From positions 115,783 through 179,782 of the forward strand of contig CAISYC010000071.1 in the NCBI GenBank assembly GCA_903889565.1: a stretch of DNA of 64,000 nucleotides, given 5' to 3'. Origin of the DNA: an uncultured beta proteobacterium. GTDB lineage: Bacteria > Pseudomonadota > Gammaproteobacteria > Burkholderiales > SG8-41. The notes below the pieces were generated by a model. It saw only the letters and a program-made list of their open reading frames with translations, made no database searches and was not told where the DNA came from. The translations under genes and the position numbers were made by a program. Below, one piece after another: positions 8,954 through 16,453 of this stretch. Every line of letters starts with the position of its first letter. The stretch's first letter is position 1.

Positions 8954-9889
8954 TCAGGCCAGGCGGCGGCGGAAATACGCAATCGTCTCGCGCAGGCCGT
9001 CGTCGAGTTCAGTATGCGGCTGCCAGCCGAGCCGGCTGCGCGCCAGCGCGATATCCGGCTGGCGCTGCTTCGGGTCGTCGGTCAGCGCAGGCTTATACGA
9101 CAGTTTCGATTTCGAGCCGGTCAGCGCGATGATTTTTTCGGCCAGCGCGGCAATCGAGATTTCGTGCGGATTGCCGAGGTTGATTGGCCCGGTAAAGCCA
9201 TCGGCGCTTTCCATCAGCAGGATCAGGCCGTCGATCAGGTCGTCAACGTAACAAAACGAGCGCGATTGCGTGCCGTCGCCGTAGATCGTGATGTCCTCGC
9301 CGTGCAGGGCCTGCACAATGAAATTACTGACTACGCGGCCGTCATTGGGATGCATGTTCGGGCCGTAGGTGTTGAAGATGCGCGCGACCTTGATATCAAC
9401 GCGATGCTGGCGGTGGTAATCAAAAAACAGGGTCTCCGCGCAGCGCTTGCCCTCGTCGTAACAGCTGCGCGGCCCGATCGGATTGACGTGGCCGACGTAG
9501 TCCTCCTGCTGCGGATGAACCTCGGGATCGCCGTAGACCTCGGAGGTCGATGCCTGCAGGATGCGCGCCTTGACGCGCTTGGCGAGCCCCAGCATGTTGA
9601 TCGCGCCGTGCACCGACGTTTTGGTGGTCTGCACCGGATCGAACTGGTAATGCACCGGCGAGGCCGGGCAGGCAAGGTTGTAGATCTGCTCGACTTCGAC
9701 AAACAGCGGAAACGTGATGTCGTGGCGCATTAATTCGAAGTAGGGTGTGCCGGCCAGATGCGCGATATTCTGTTTGCCGCCGGTGAAAAAATTGTCGACG
9801 CACAACACGTCGTGGCCGCGCGCGAGCAGCTTTTCGCACAGGTGCGAACCGAGAAAGCCGGCGCCGCCGGTGACGAGGATTTTCTTCAC
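8954..9889 (-). CDS. UDP-glucuronic acid decarboxylase family / NAD-dependent epimerase
   Basis: A 311-residue extended-SDR enzyme. The GTG start at 9889 is chosen because AAGGA lies 7 bases upstream and the protein then begins directly with [17 protein letters not shown], the NAD-binding motif. Other marks are [34 protein letters not shown], the catalytic Tyr-x3-Lys in CYDEGKR, and [21 protein letters not shown]. This pattern matches UDP-xylose synthase (UXS), which converts UDP-glucuronate to UDP-xylose in the cytoplasm for surface polysaccharide. Epimerase activity on a related sugar is an alternative. It converges with the TPR-glycosyltransferase gene. Confidence 0.88.
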   Translation of the reverse strand: MKKILVTGGAGFLGSHLCEKLLARGHDVLCVDNFFTGGKQNIAHLAGTPYFELMRHDITFPLFVEVEQIYNLACPASPVHYQFDPVQTTKTSVHGAINMLGLAKRVKARILQASTSEVYGDPEVHPQQEDYVGHVNPIGPRSCYDEGKRCAETLFFDYHRQHRVDIKVARIFNTYGPNMHPNDGRVVSNFIVQALHGEDITIYGDGTQSRSFCYVDDLIDGLILLMESADGFTGPINLGNPHEISIAALAEKIIALTGSKSKLSYKPALTDDPKQRQPDIALARSRLGWQPHTELDDGLRETIAYFRRRLA

Positions 9890-9941
9890 GCAACCATCCT
9901 TCGCTGATGCAGTCGCTGCATTGTATTGGAATGACGCCGGC

Positions 9942-9969
9942 CTGACCATGCGCGGCCGTCTGCTATAGT
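9942..9969 (+). promoter_or_regulatory. Candidate sigma-70 promoter for the MFS gene
   Basis: CTGACC at 9942-9947 and TATAGT at 9964-9969 are separated by 16 bases and lie 40 bases before the ATG at 10009. It sits in the divergent region between the UXS-family gene and the MFS gene. The -10 match is good (5 of 6) and the -35 fair. No start site is proven. Confidence 0.4.
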
Positions 9970-10008
9970 CGCGGCTCGAAAAATCGACAAAAAACGCGCG
10001 CCGCGGCG

Positions 10009-11151
10009 ATGAACGTTTATCTGATACTGCTGGTCGTGTTGTGCAACATCACCTGCCTGCGCGCCAGCCGCATGCTGGTGTCGCTGTATGCGATCGACCT
10101 CGGCGCCGAACAGTACGTAATTGGCCTGGTGATCGCGCTCTACGCGCTGTTGCCCGCGTTGCTGGCGGTGTTCGCGGGTCGGCTTTCCGATCGCATCGGG
10201 CCGCGCTGGCCGATGCTGGGCGGCTCGGTCGGCGTCGTCGCCGGATTGGTGATTCCCTGGCTGTGGCCGACATTGCCGGCGCTGTGCGTGTCGGCGGCCC
10301 TGTTCGGCGCCGCTTTTATTTTTTATCACGTCGCCGTGCAGAACCTGCTGGGTGCGATCAGCAGCGATCACAACCGCACGCAGAACTTCAGCAATTACAG
10401 CCTGATGATCGCGGCCGGCGGTTTTCTTGGTCCGCTGGGCGCTGGGTTTTCAATTGATCATGTCGGCTTCAGCCGGACCTATTTGTATCTTGCGCTGGTC
10501 GCCGTGCCCCCTTTGCTGTTGCTCGCCGCATCGCGCGGGTTGCGCCGCCAGTCGCGCCGCGTGCCTGCAACCGCCGAAGTTATCGAAAAAAAGGCCATGC
10601 TCGACTTGTTGCGTCACCGGCCGCTGCGCAGTCCGCTGATCGGCAGCGCGGCGGTGCTGACCGGTACCGATCTGTTCCAGTTTTACATGCCAATCTACGG
10701 CCACTCGATCGGCTTGTCGGCGTCGCAAAGCGGCTTTGTGCTGAGCGTGGTCGGCATCGCCGCGTTTGCCGTGCGCATCGGCATGACGGCGCTGGTGCGG
10801 CGCACCGGTGAGGCCGCGTTGCTGGCGTGGTCGCTGTTTCTGGGCGCGCTGGCCTTCATGGTGTTTCCGCTGTTCAAGAATGTCGCGGTGCTGACCGTAT
10901 TCGCCTTTCTGCTCGGGCTCAGTCTCGGTTGCGGACAGCCCTTGTCCACCATTCTGATCTACGCCAGTTCGCCGAAGGGCCGCACCGGCGAGGCATTGGG
11001 CCTGCGTCTGGCGATCAACAACATGACCCAGGTGCTGATTCCGCTGGTGGCCGGATCGATCGGCTCGGTGTTTGGTCTGGGCCCGGTGTTCTGGGTCAAC
11101 GCGATGATGCTTGCCGGCGGCGGCGTGCTGGTCCGGCGCGGCAGGGCATAA
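10009..11151 (+). CDS. MFS transporter
   Basis: A 380-residue integral membrane protein with about 11-12 hydrophobic helices. It has a typical MFS loop, [15 protein letters not shown], after helix 2 (the G-x-x-x-D-R-x-G pattern), and a related half-repeat later ([15 protein letters not shown]). The N-terminus is short ([21 protein letters not shown]). It acts in the inner membrane; direction and substrate cannot be predicted. The gene lies 24 bases upstream of a 2-hydroxyacid dehydrogenase gene with an AGAGGA ribosome-binding site, so it may move a hydroxy- or keto-acid handled by that enzyme (inference). Confidence 0.88.
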   Translation: MNVYLILLVVLCNITCLRASRMLVSLYAIDLGAEQYVIGLVIALYALLPALLAVFAGRLSDRIGPRWPMLGGSVGVVAGLVIPWLWPTLPALCVSAALFGAAFIFYHVAVQNLLGAISSDHNRTQNFSNYSLMIAAGGFLGPLGAGFSIDHVGFSRTYLYLALVAVPPLLLLAASRGLRRQSRRVPATAEVIEKKAMLDLLRHRPLRSPLIGSAAVLTGTDLFQFYMPIYGHSIGLSASQSGFVLSVVGIAAFAVRIGMTALVRRTGEAALLAWSLFLGALAFMVFPLFKNVAVLTVFAFLLGLSLGCGQPLSTILIYASSPKGRTGEALGLRLAINNMTQVLIPLVAGSIGSVFGLGPVFWVNAMMLAGGGVLVRRGRA

Positions 11152-11175
11152 TAGCTTTTTTGAAAAGAGGAACTC

Positions 11176-12147
11176 ATGAAAATTGCCGTTATCGACGACT
11201 ATCAGGACGCCTTTCGCCATCTCGCCTGTGCGGCGCGATTGCAGGGGCACGAGCTCATGGTTTATCGCGACACCGTAAAAGATGCCGCCAAATTCGCCGC
11301 GCGGCTCGAGGGTTGCGAAGCGGTGATCATGACCCAGCAGCGTTCGCCGCTGCCAAAGACGCTGGTCGACCAATTGCCCGCCAGCGTGAAGCTTCTGTGC
11401 AACACCGGCCGCAACGTCGGTCACATCGATGTGGCCGCCTGCACGGCGCGCGGCATCATCGTCGCTGCAGCCGGCGGCGGCTTGCCGAACGCGACGGCCG
11501 AGTTGACCTGGGGCTTGATTCTGGCCAGCCTGCGCAGCATCCCGCAGGAGGTCGAGCAGTTGAAGCAGGGCGTGTGGCAGACCACTGTCGGCACCGGCGC
11601 GCACGGCAAAACGCTGGGCATCTACGCGCTCGGCAAGATCGGCAGCGTGACCGCACAGGTCGGCAAGGCGTTCGGCATGAAAGTGACGTGCTGGGGGCGC
11701 GATGCGTCCAAGGCCAAGGCGAAGGCGCTGGGTTACGAAGTGCCGGGCAGCCGCGAGGCGTTCTTCGCCGGCGCCGACGTGATCTGCCTGCATATCCCGC
11801 TCAACAAGGAAACGCGCGGTATTGTCACCGCTGCCGATCTTGCGCAGATGAAACCGACCGCGCTGATCGTCAACACCAGCCGCGCCGGCCTGATCGCCGA
11901 AGGCGCACTGGTCGACGCGCTGAAAAAAGGCCGGCCGGGTTTCGGCGCGATCGATGTCTATGAAGAGGAGCCGGTGGTCGGCGGCCATCATCCGCTGCTG
12001 AAAATGCCGAATGTGGTCTGCACGCCGCATCTGGGCTATGTCGAGCGCGGCACCTACGAAAGCTACTACGGCACCGTCGTCGACAGTATCCTTGGCTACG
12101 CCGCCGGCAAGCCGGTCAACGTGCTCAATCCCGAAGTTCTGAAGTAA
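11176..12147 (+). CDS. D-2-hydroxyacid dehydrogenase family protein
   Basis: A 323-residue cytoplasmic NAD(P)-dependent dehydrogenase of the D-isomer 2-hydroxyacid family. The three catalytic positions are visible: Arg in VNTSRAGLI, Glu in YEEEPV and His in TPHLGY. The nucleotide-binding loop reads LGIYALGKIG, where the second glycine of the usual G-x-G-x-x-G is alanine, a variation seen in part of the family. Residues 60-110 contain NTGRNVGHID and PNATAELTWGL. A strong intrinsic terminator follows directly. The substrate is unknown; glyoxylate, hydroxypyruvate or another 2-keto acid is possible. Confidence 0.9.
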   Translation: MKIAVIDDYQDAFRHLACAARLQGHELMVYRDTVKDAAKFAARLEGCEAVIMTQQRSPLPKTLVDQLPASVKLLCNTGRNVGHIDVAACTARGIIVAAAGGGLPNATAELTWGLILASLRSIPQEVEQLKQGVWQTTVGTGAHGKTLGIYALGKIGSVTAQVGKAFGMKVTCWGRDASKAKAKALGYEVPGSREAFFAGADVICLHIPLNKETRGIVTAADLAQMKPTALIVNTSRAGLIAEGALVDALKKGRPGFGAIDVYEEEPVVGGHHPLLKMPNVVCTPHLGYVERGTYESYYGTVVDSILGYAAGKPVNVLNPEVLK

Positions 12148-12188
12148 TTGCCGGGCGTCGGGCGTGGTGACACGCCGGCAAATTTTTT
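12148..12188 (+). terminator. Intrinsic terminator after the 2-hydroxyacid dehydrogenase gene
   Basis: An outer stem TTGCCGG / CCGGCAA encloses an inner stem GGCGTG-GTGA-CACGCC and is followed by a run of six T at 12183-12188. It begins immediately after the stop codon of the dehydrogenase gene. This ends the MFS-dehydrogenase transcript and separates it from the secreted-protein / sigma-factor group. Confidence 0.85.
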
Positions 12189-12269
12189 CGGGGTGATTTA
12201 ACCCCATTGCCGGTTCCCCTGCGTTTACAGCGCTGACATCGACTGGATGTCGAAACCGGGGAGCAGGGC

Positions 12270-13046
12270 ATGAATATCAAAGCAGCGTTTTTAGCAATCG
12301 GCGTGGCGCTGGCGACGGCCAACGCCTGCGCGGTCGGCAGCGTCGCCGACCTCAGCGTATTCGACCGTTCGGAAAACCGCGTATTGCCGGTGTATTTTCA
12401 TGAAGGCCGCTATTACGTCGCCGGCAAACCCGGCAACGAATACCAGTTGACGCTGCGCAATGCGCAGCCCGGCGAGATCATGGCCGTGGTCGCGGTCGAT
12501 GGCGTCAACGCAGTCTCCGGCGAGACCGCCGACTGGGCGCAGACCGGTTATGTCTTGAGCGCCGGCGCGCGTTACAGCATCAAGGGCTGGCGCAAAAGCC
12601 TGCAGCAGGTTGCGCGCTTTTATTTCACCGAACTTGACGACAGCTACGCTGCACGCAGCGGGCGGCCCGACAACGTCGGCGTGATCGGCGTGGCGATATT
12701 CCGCAGCAAGCGCGAGGAACCGGTCGGCGCCATCGGCGAGCCCTTGCGTTCCCGCGATCGAGCCGAATCGCGCGGTGCTGCCGAGGCCTCGGGCAGCAGT
12801 GTCGATTTGTCGAATCGCCAGCCGGCGGCGCCGGCGATCGAAAAAAGTCTGGGTACCGGCCACGGCGCTCACGAAAACGCGCCGGTGCAAACCACCCGGT
12901 TCGAGCGCGCGGGACCGGTGCCGGATGAGGTGATCACCATATACTATGACAGCGACCGCAATTTGCTGGCCTCGGGCGTCATACGCGCGCCGTCCATCGC
13001 GCGCCCGCTGGCCTTTCCCGGCCGGTTCGTGCCGGACCCGCGGTAA
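12270..13046 (+). CDS. Secreted protein of unknown function
   Basis: A 258-residue protein with a signal peptide (MNIKAAFLAIGVALATANACA) and no later membrane helix. The mature N-terminal domain (about 25-150) is rich in beta-type patterns: LPVYFHEGRYYVAGKPGNEY, VVAVDGVNAVSGETADWAQTGYVLS and KGWRKSLQQVARFYFTELDDSYAARSGRPDNVGVIGVAIF. The C-terminal third is a low-complexity linker and a short end motif (EVITIYYDSDRNLLASGVI). I recall similar unnamed proteins in Proteobacteria but no function. AGCAGGG precedes the ATG. It lies 111 bases before an ECF sigma gene; a link to envelope sensing is possible but unproven. Confidence 0.7.
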   Translation: MNIKAAFLAIGVALATANACAVGSVADLSVFDRSENRVLPVYFHEGRYYVAGKPGNEYQLTLRNAQPGEIMAVVAVDGVNAVSGETADWAQTGYVLSAGARYSIKGWRKSLQQVARFYFTELDDSYAARSGRPDNVGVIGVAIFRSKREEPVGAIGEPLRSRDRAESRGAAEASGSSVDLSNRQPAAPAIEKSLGTGHGAHENAPVQTTRFERAGPVPDEVITIYYDSDRNLLASGVIRAPSIARPLAFPGRFVPDPR

Positions 13047-13157
13047 TCATCCGGTCGCAGTAACGGCGGGGGCGTAACGGTGGTTGCAGCAGCAGCGCGC
13101 GGCGACGACGCAGCGAGGGTTGCCGCGCGCGGGCGCCTTGCGCATACTCTGCACCCG

Positions 13158-13730
13158 ATGCCTGCGGACAGTCCTGCCAGCGATGAAGAACTGATGGAGC
13201 GCTACCGCGACGGCGACGCAGGCGCTTTCGATGTTTTGTACGGTCGCCACAAGGGCGGCGTATTTCGTTTCATGTTGCGGCAATGCGGCGACCGCGGTGT
13301 GGCGGAGGAACTGTTTCAGGATGTCTGGATGAATCTGATACGCGCGCGCGCAGCCTATGCGGTGAAGGCGAAATTCACCACCTATATCTATACGCTCGCG
13401 CATAACCGACTGATCGACCACTATCGCGCGAACCCGGGCGGACTGCCGCTGTCTTTCGATGTCGACGGTGGCCCGCGGCTTGAGGAAATCGCCGGTGCAC
13501 GTGATGCCGATCCGGCGGTCGGCGCGGACGCGCGCGAGCAGGCGGTGCGTCTGCTGCAGTTGATCGGCGAGTTGCCCGAGGCTCAGCGCGAGGCATTTTT
13601 GATGCAGCAGGAATCCGATTTGAGCATTGAGGATATTGCCCGTGCGACCGGGGTCAGCCGGGAAACGGCCAAGAGCCGCTTGCGTTATGCGCTGGCGCGC
13701 TTGCGCGCAGGCATGCGGGAGGGCGGATAG
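13158..13730 (+). CDS. ECF-type RNA polymerase sigma factor
   Basis: A 190-residue sigma-70 family member using ATG 13158; the open frame continues upstream to 13080, but that part is Ala/Arg-rich and not family-like. Region 2 is DEELMERYRDGDAGAFDVLYGRHKGGVFRFM through AEELFQDVWMNLIRARAAY and FTTYIYTLAHNRLIDHYR. Region 4 is LPEAQREAFLMQQESDLSIEDIARATGVSRETAKSRLRYALARL. It directs RNA polymerase to its own promoters, normally under control of a membrane partner. The next gene begins immediately after its stop and encodes a single-helix protein that fits that role. Confidence 0.9.
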   Translation: MPADSPASDEELMERYRDGDAGAFDVLYGRHKGGVFRFMLRQCGDRGVAEELFQDVWMNLIRARAAYAVKAKFTTYIYTLAHNRLIDHYRANPGGLPLSFDVDGGPRLEEIAGARDADPAVGADAREQAVRLLQLIGELPEAQREAFLMQQESDLSIEDIARATGVSRETAKSRLRYALARLRAGMREGG

Positions 13731-14702
13731 ATGAACGAAACGCCACAATCCGGTCGCGAACCCGAGGCTGAACTGGCGGCTGCCTATCGTGCGGCCGCGC
13801 CGGCCGAACCGCCGGCGGCGCTCGATGACAAGATCCGCGCGGCCGCCCGCCGCGCGGTCGGCGCGGGACCGCAACGGCCGGCGCCGTTGTGGCGCCGCTG
13901 GCAGAAGCCGTTGTCGATTGCCGCGGTGCTGCTGTTGTGCGTCAGTCTCGTTGCGGTGATGCGTGACGAGGGCGGCGAATTGACCCGGGTGCCGCGGGCA
14001 GAAGCGCCGGCGCCGATTGCCACCGAGTCTGCTCGCGCAACCGCAGGCGAATCGGCAATCCCGCGGGTCGAACTGGCCTCGCCCGCAGGCTCGAGCGGAC
14101 TGGGGCTGAAGCCATCCGGCTCCGGGGCCGACCGCTTTGGACTCGCCGGCGCGAATTCATCGGTCGGAATCCGCGCGCCGGCGGCGAGTTCCCCCGAGGC
14201 CCCGCGCGATGCCGACAGACTGGCGTCCGCGGCGCCGGCACGCGTTCAGGAATTGAAAGCTGCGCAGCCGGCATCGCCGGCCATCGCTGACAGGATGCGT
14301 GGTCGTCTGGGTGACAGCGCGAACATGGCTGCACCGCCCGAAACGGCCAAGTTCGCTGCACCGGCTGCCGCACCGCGTGAAAGCGAAGCTGATCGCAGTG
14401 CGCGTGCCGAAGCACCGGTCGCCGCCAGGATCGCGGCTGCGCCCGCCCGGTTGCAAGCGGCACCCGCCAGCATCAAGGCGGATAGCGCCGAGCCGCCGGC
14501 GGTTTTGGAAAAAAGTGAAAAGCAGGTTGCCGACACGGTTTCACAGATGTCACAGCTGCCGCCCGAAAAATGGCTGGATCGCTTGGAGGAACTGCGGCGG
14601 GCCGGGCGGCTTGACGAGGCGCGTGCCGGCTTGAGCGCGTTTCGCAGCCGTTACCCCGACTACAGTTTGCCGCCGTCGCTGCAGAATTTGGCGCGGCCGT
14701 GA
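13731..14702 (+). CDS. Putative anti-sigma factor-like membrane protein with disordered linker
   Basis: A 323-residue protein coupled to the ECF sigma gene (its ATG follows the TAG directly). Residues 1-55 are cytoplasmic and include DDKIRAAARRAVGA, a pattern seen in anti-sigma partners. One membrane helix follows (PLSIAAVLLLCVSLVAVM, about 62-79). A long Ala/Pro/Ser-rich disordered region runs to about 265, then a short helical C-terminus, LPPEKWLDRLEELRRAGRLDEARAGL. I see no zinc-finger His-x3-Cys-x2-Cys motif, so it is not a ZAS-type anti-sigma. The assignment rests on position and topology. Confidence 0.6.
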   Translation: MNETPQSGREPEAELAAAYRAAAPAEPPAALDDKIRAAARRAVGAGPQRPAPLWRRWQKPLSIAAVLLLCVSLVAVMRDEGGELTRVPRAEAPAPIATESARATAGESAIPRVELASPAGSSGLGLKPSGSGADRFGLAGANSSVGIRAPAASSPEAPRDADRLASAAPARVQELKAAQPASPAIADRMRGRLGDSANMAAPPETAKFAAPAAAPRESEADRSARAEAPVAARIAAAPARLQAAPASIKADSAEPPAVLEKSEKQVADTVSQMSQLPPEKWLDRLEELRRAGRLDEARAGLSAFRSRYPDYSLPPSLQNLARP

Positions 14703-14899
14703 GTGACGGCATCGCAATGCGACCGCCCCGCCCCGAGCCTCCGCGCGAACCGGAGGCTGCCGAATGTTGCCAGAGCGGCTGCGATCCCTGCGTATACGAT
14801 CGCTATTGGGAAGCCTGCGACAAATACGAGCGGGCCCTGGCCGAATGGCGGGCGACAGCCCCCAAAGAGCCTGATCCGCGTTCACTACCGGATCAATAA
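14699..14899 (+). CDS. Small oxidoreductase-like domain protein
   Basis: A 66-residue protein starting at GTG 14699, overlapping the previous stop by four bases. It has a proline-rich start (RPPRPEPPREPE) followed by ECCQSGCDPCVYDRYWEACDKYERALAEW. This Cys-Cys-x2-Gly-Cys-x2-Cys pattern with a following Tyr/Trp helix matches the oxidoreductase-like small domain (PF09791 type). The four clustered cysteines suggest metal or redox function, but no activity is established to my knowledge. It ends the sigma-factor gene group. Confidence 0.75.
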   Translation: MSDGIAMRPPRPEPPREPEAAECCQSGCDPCVYDRYWEACDKYERALAEWRATAPKEPDPRSLPDQ

Positions 14900-15312
14900 G
14901 TATTTAATCATTAATAATAAAAATACATTCCAGGCAATTTTTTCGAACCGATCACCGCCAGCGCAGTCGAAAACGGGCGTAATCCGGCATATTCCTCGAA
15001 AGCGGCGCACCACGGTCAGGGTTTTTGCCGGCTTGTCAATTTGACAAGTCTTGGAAACCACATATAATCCGCCCCCTGCTGCGTCGCACCAGCCCGGTTT
15101 TGAGGGCGTTTCGGGCTTCATGTAAACGCAATAATTTCTGTTGCGTCGCCCAAGTCAGACCACTAGAATTGCCGAGAATTTTCAGGGTGACCACAACATA
15201 TTGTGGTCACGATCCGTAACCCGTAGTTTCAAGGAGCACCGTTACCCTAGCAAGGTAACCCACCCGCCGGCGGGCAGTTGGGCCGGCGTTTAACGAAAGG
15301 AGGTTTTGCGTC
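14900..15312 (+). other. 413-bp non-coding region with AT-rich tract, promoter and structured leader
   Basis: No convincing gene. It opens with an AT-rich stretch (about 14897-14935) unusual for this GC-rich DNA. It then holds a consensus promoter (separate entry) and about 240 bases of leader. Hairpins visible in the leader are AGCCCG / CGGGCT (15091-15117), a perfect 10-bp stem GTGACCACAA / TTGTGGTCAC with a CATA loop (15187-15210), GTTACC / GGTAAC (15241-15259), and GCCGGC / GCCGGC (15266-15287). The leader ends in a strong ribosome-binding site, GAAAGGAGGT, before the transglycosylase ATG. I match it to no known riboswitch class. Confidence 0.6.
15032..15068 (+). promoter_or_regulatory. 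Consensus sigma-70 promoter overlapping a 17-bp palindromic operator candidate
   Basis: TTGACA (15041-15046) and TATAAT (15063-15068) are both perfect hexamers, spaced by 16 bases. The -35 box is half of a perfect palindrome, CTTGTCAA-T-TTGACAAG (15032-15048). A dimeric repressor bound there would cover the -35 box. Expected transcription starts near 15075 and reads into the structured leader of the lytic transglycosylase gene. Confidence 0.75.
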
Positions 15313-16044
15313 ATGGCAAAATCACACCCCGCATTTTTTCACCATCGCCTTTTCGCGCGCCCGATTTTCTGGACGCACCATTCAAAAACCAGCATGGCCT
15401 TGCTGGCAACCATCGTGGTCCTTAGTATTGTCTACCTGCCGCTTGGCCGGCTGGCAAGCCTGTTGTCACCGTTGCAGGCTTTGGAGTTGACCCGGTTCCC
15501 GGGCTATCTGGCGCAGCCGCGGCAGATTTCGGTCGATCCCAACGCGTCCAAATATCGCGCCATCGGTGAAGATCTCGCGCGGCGCTTTCAGGCGCCGTCA
15601 GAACTGACGACGCAGGTTGTAGCCAAGGCGTTCGATGTCGGTCAGGCGCTCAAACTGGACCCGCTACTGATACTCGCCGTGATCGCCGTCGAATCGCGTT
15701 TCAACCCGGTGGCCGAAAGCGGCATGGGGGCCAAGGGGCTGATGCAGGTGATTCCCCGCTTTCATCCGGAAAAATTCGAGCCTTTGGGGGGCGAACGCGT
15801 GGCGTTCGAGCCGTCGGCCAATATCACGGTCGGAGCGACGATACTGAAGGAATACCTGCGCCGCACGGGTGACCTCGGGGACGCGCTTCAACTGTACGTC
15901 GGCGCCACCACCGAGGAAAATGAAAACGGCTACTCGGGCAAGGTCATGGCCGAGCGCGAGCGCCTGCAGGGCGTGTTGCGGCAATTCAGCCGCGGCAACA
16001 TGCAGCAGCAGGCTCAGGCCAAGCCGCAGTTTTCAGCCATTTGA
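15313..16044 (+). CDS. Lytic transglycosylase (SLT domain), membrane-anchored
   Basis: A 243-residue murein-cleaving enzyme. An N-terminal helix (MALLATIVVLSIVYLPLG, about 29-46) anchors or exports it. The SLT domain follows at about residues 105-225, with the catalytic Glu in AVIAVESRFNPVAESGMGAKGLMQV and the later family pattern NITVGATILKEYLRR. The usual AYN-type block is altered (LYVGATTEENENGYSGKVM), so the sugar-binding C-terminal lobe is atypical. It acts on periplasmic peptidoglycan. GAAAGGAGGT fixes the start. A PhaM-like gene follows 16 bases later. Confidence 0.88.
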   Translation: MAKSHPAFFHHRLFARPIFWTHHSKTSMALLATIVVLSIVYLPLGRLASLLSPLQALELTRFPGYLAQPRQISVDPNASKYRAIGEDLARRFQAPSELTTQVVAKAFDVGQALKLDPLLILAVIAVESRFNPVAESGMGAKGLMQVIPRFHPEKFEPLGGERVAFEPSANITVGATILKEYLRRTGDLGDALQLYVGATTEENENGYSGKVMAERERLQGVLRQFSRGNMQQQAQAKPQFSAI

Positions 16045-16060
16045 CCCGGGGGCTTTTCCC

Positions 16061-16342
16061 ATGTCGCAGCAGGAGATTCCGAAAGACTGGTTCGAATTCA
16101 TGCAAAAAGCGTGGAATCCGATGTCTTTCCCGCTGCCCGGCATGATCACGCCGACGGTCGATCTCGACGAAATCAGGAAGAAAATTGCCGAATTGAAGGC
16201 GGTCGAAACCTGGCTCACAATGAACACCGGTTTTGTTCAGATGACCGTCAAGACGCTGGAAATGCAGTTGTCCGCACTGGAAAGTCTGCGTGCGGCGGGC
16301 GAAGCCGCAGCGAAGCCGCCGTCCGGCGCCGGCGGGAAATAG
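16061..16342 (+). CDS. Short PhaM-like polyhydroxyalkanoate granule regulatory protein
   Basis: A 93-residue protein. The core VDLDEIRKKIAELKAVETWLTMNTGFVQMTVKTLEMQLSALESL matches the conserved helical region of PhaM-type proteins, which in Cupriavidus bind PHA synthase and nucleoid DNA and control granule number. It lacks the long Ala/Lys/Pro-rich DNA-binding tail of the Cupriavidus protein and ends in only AAKPPSGAGGK. The ATG at 16061 lies 16 bases after the transglycosylase gene, so they share a transcript. No PHA synthase gene is in the window. The family call is from pattern memory, and the DNA-binding function may be absent. Confidence 0.65.
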   Translation: MSQQEIPKDWFEFMQKAWNPMSFPLPGMITPTVDLDEIRKKIAELKAVETWLTMNTGFVQMTVKTLEMQLSALESLRAAGEAAAKPPSGAGGK

Positions 16343-16453
16343 CGCCGCGGCATCAATACCGCCGAACCTGCCCACATTCAGTGAGCAGGCCCTTACTTCC
16401 GTTCAGATATACGAAGATATACGATAGTGGTGCCGGTGGCACCAGCGGTCGGC

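Noticed and set aside
14885..15121. A 78-residue minus-strand frame in the leader region
   Set aside because: It runs through the consensus promoter and AT-rich tract, has no ribosome-binding site and no family pattern.
15075..15312. Known riboswitch in the transglycosylase leader (c-di-GMP or c-di-AMP type)
   Set aside because: Hairpins are present, but I could not match the conserved core sequences of these classes, so it is only reported as an unassigned leader.
16405..16429. Short direct repeat AGATATACGA-AGATATACGA between convergent genes
   Set aside because: Only two 10-base units with no other structure; could be chance slippage.
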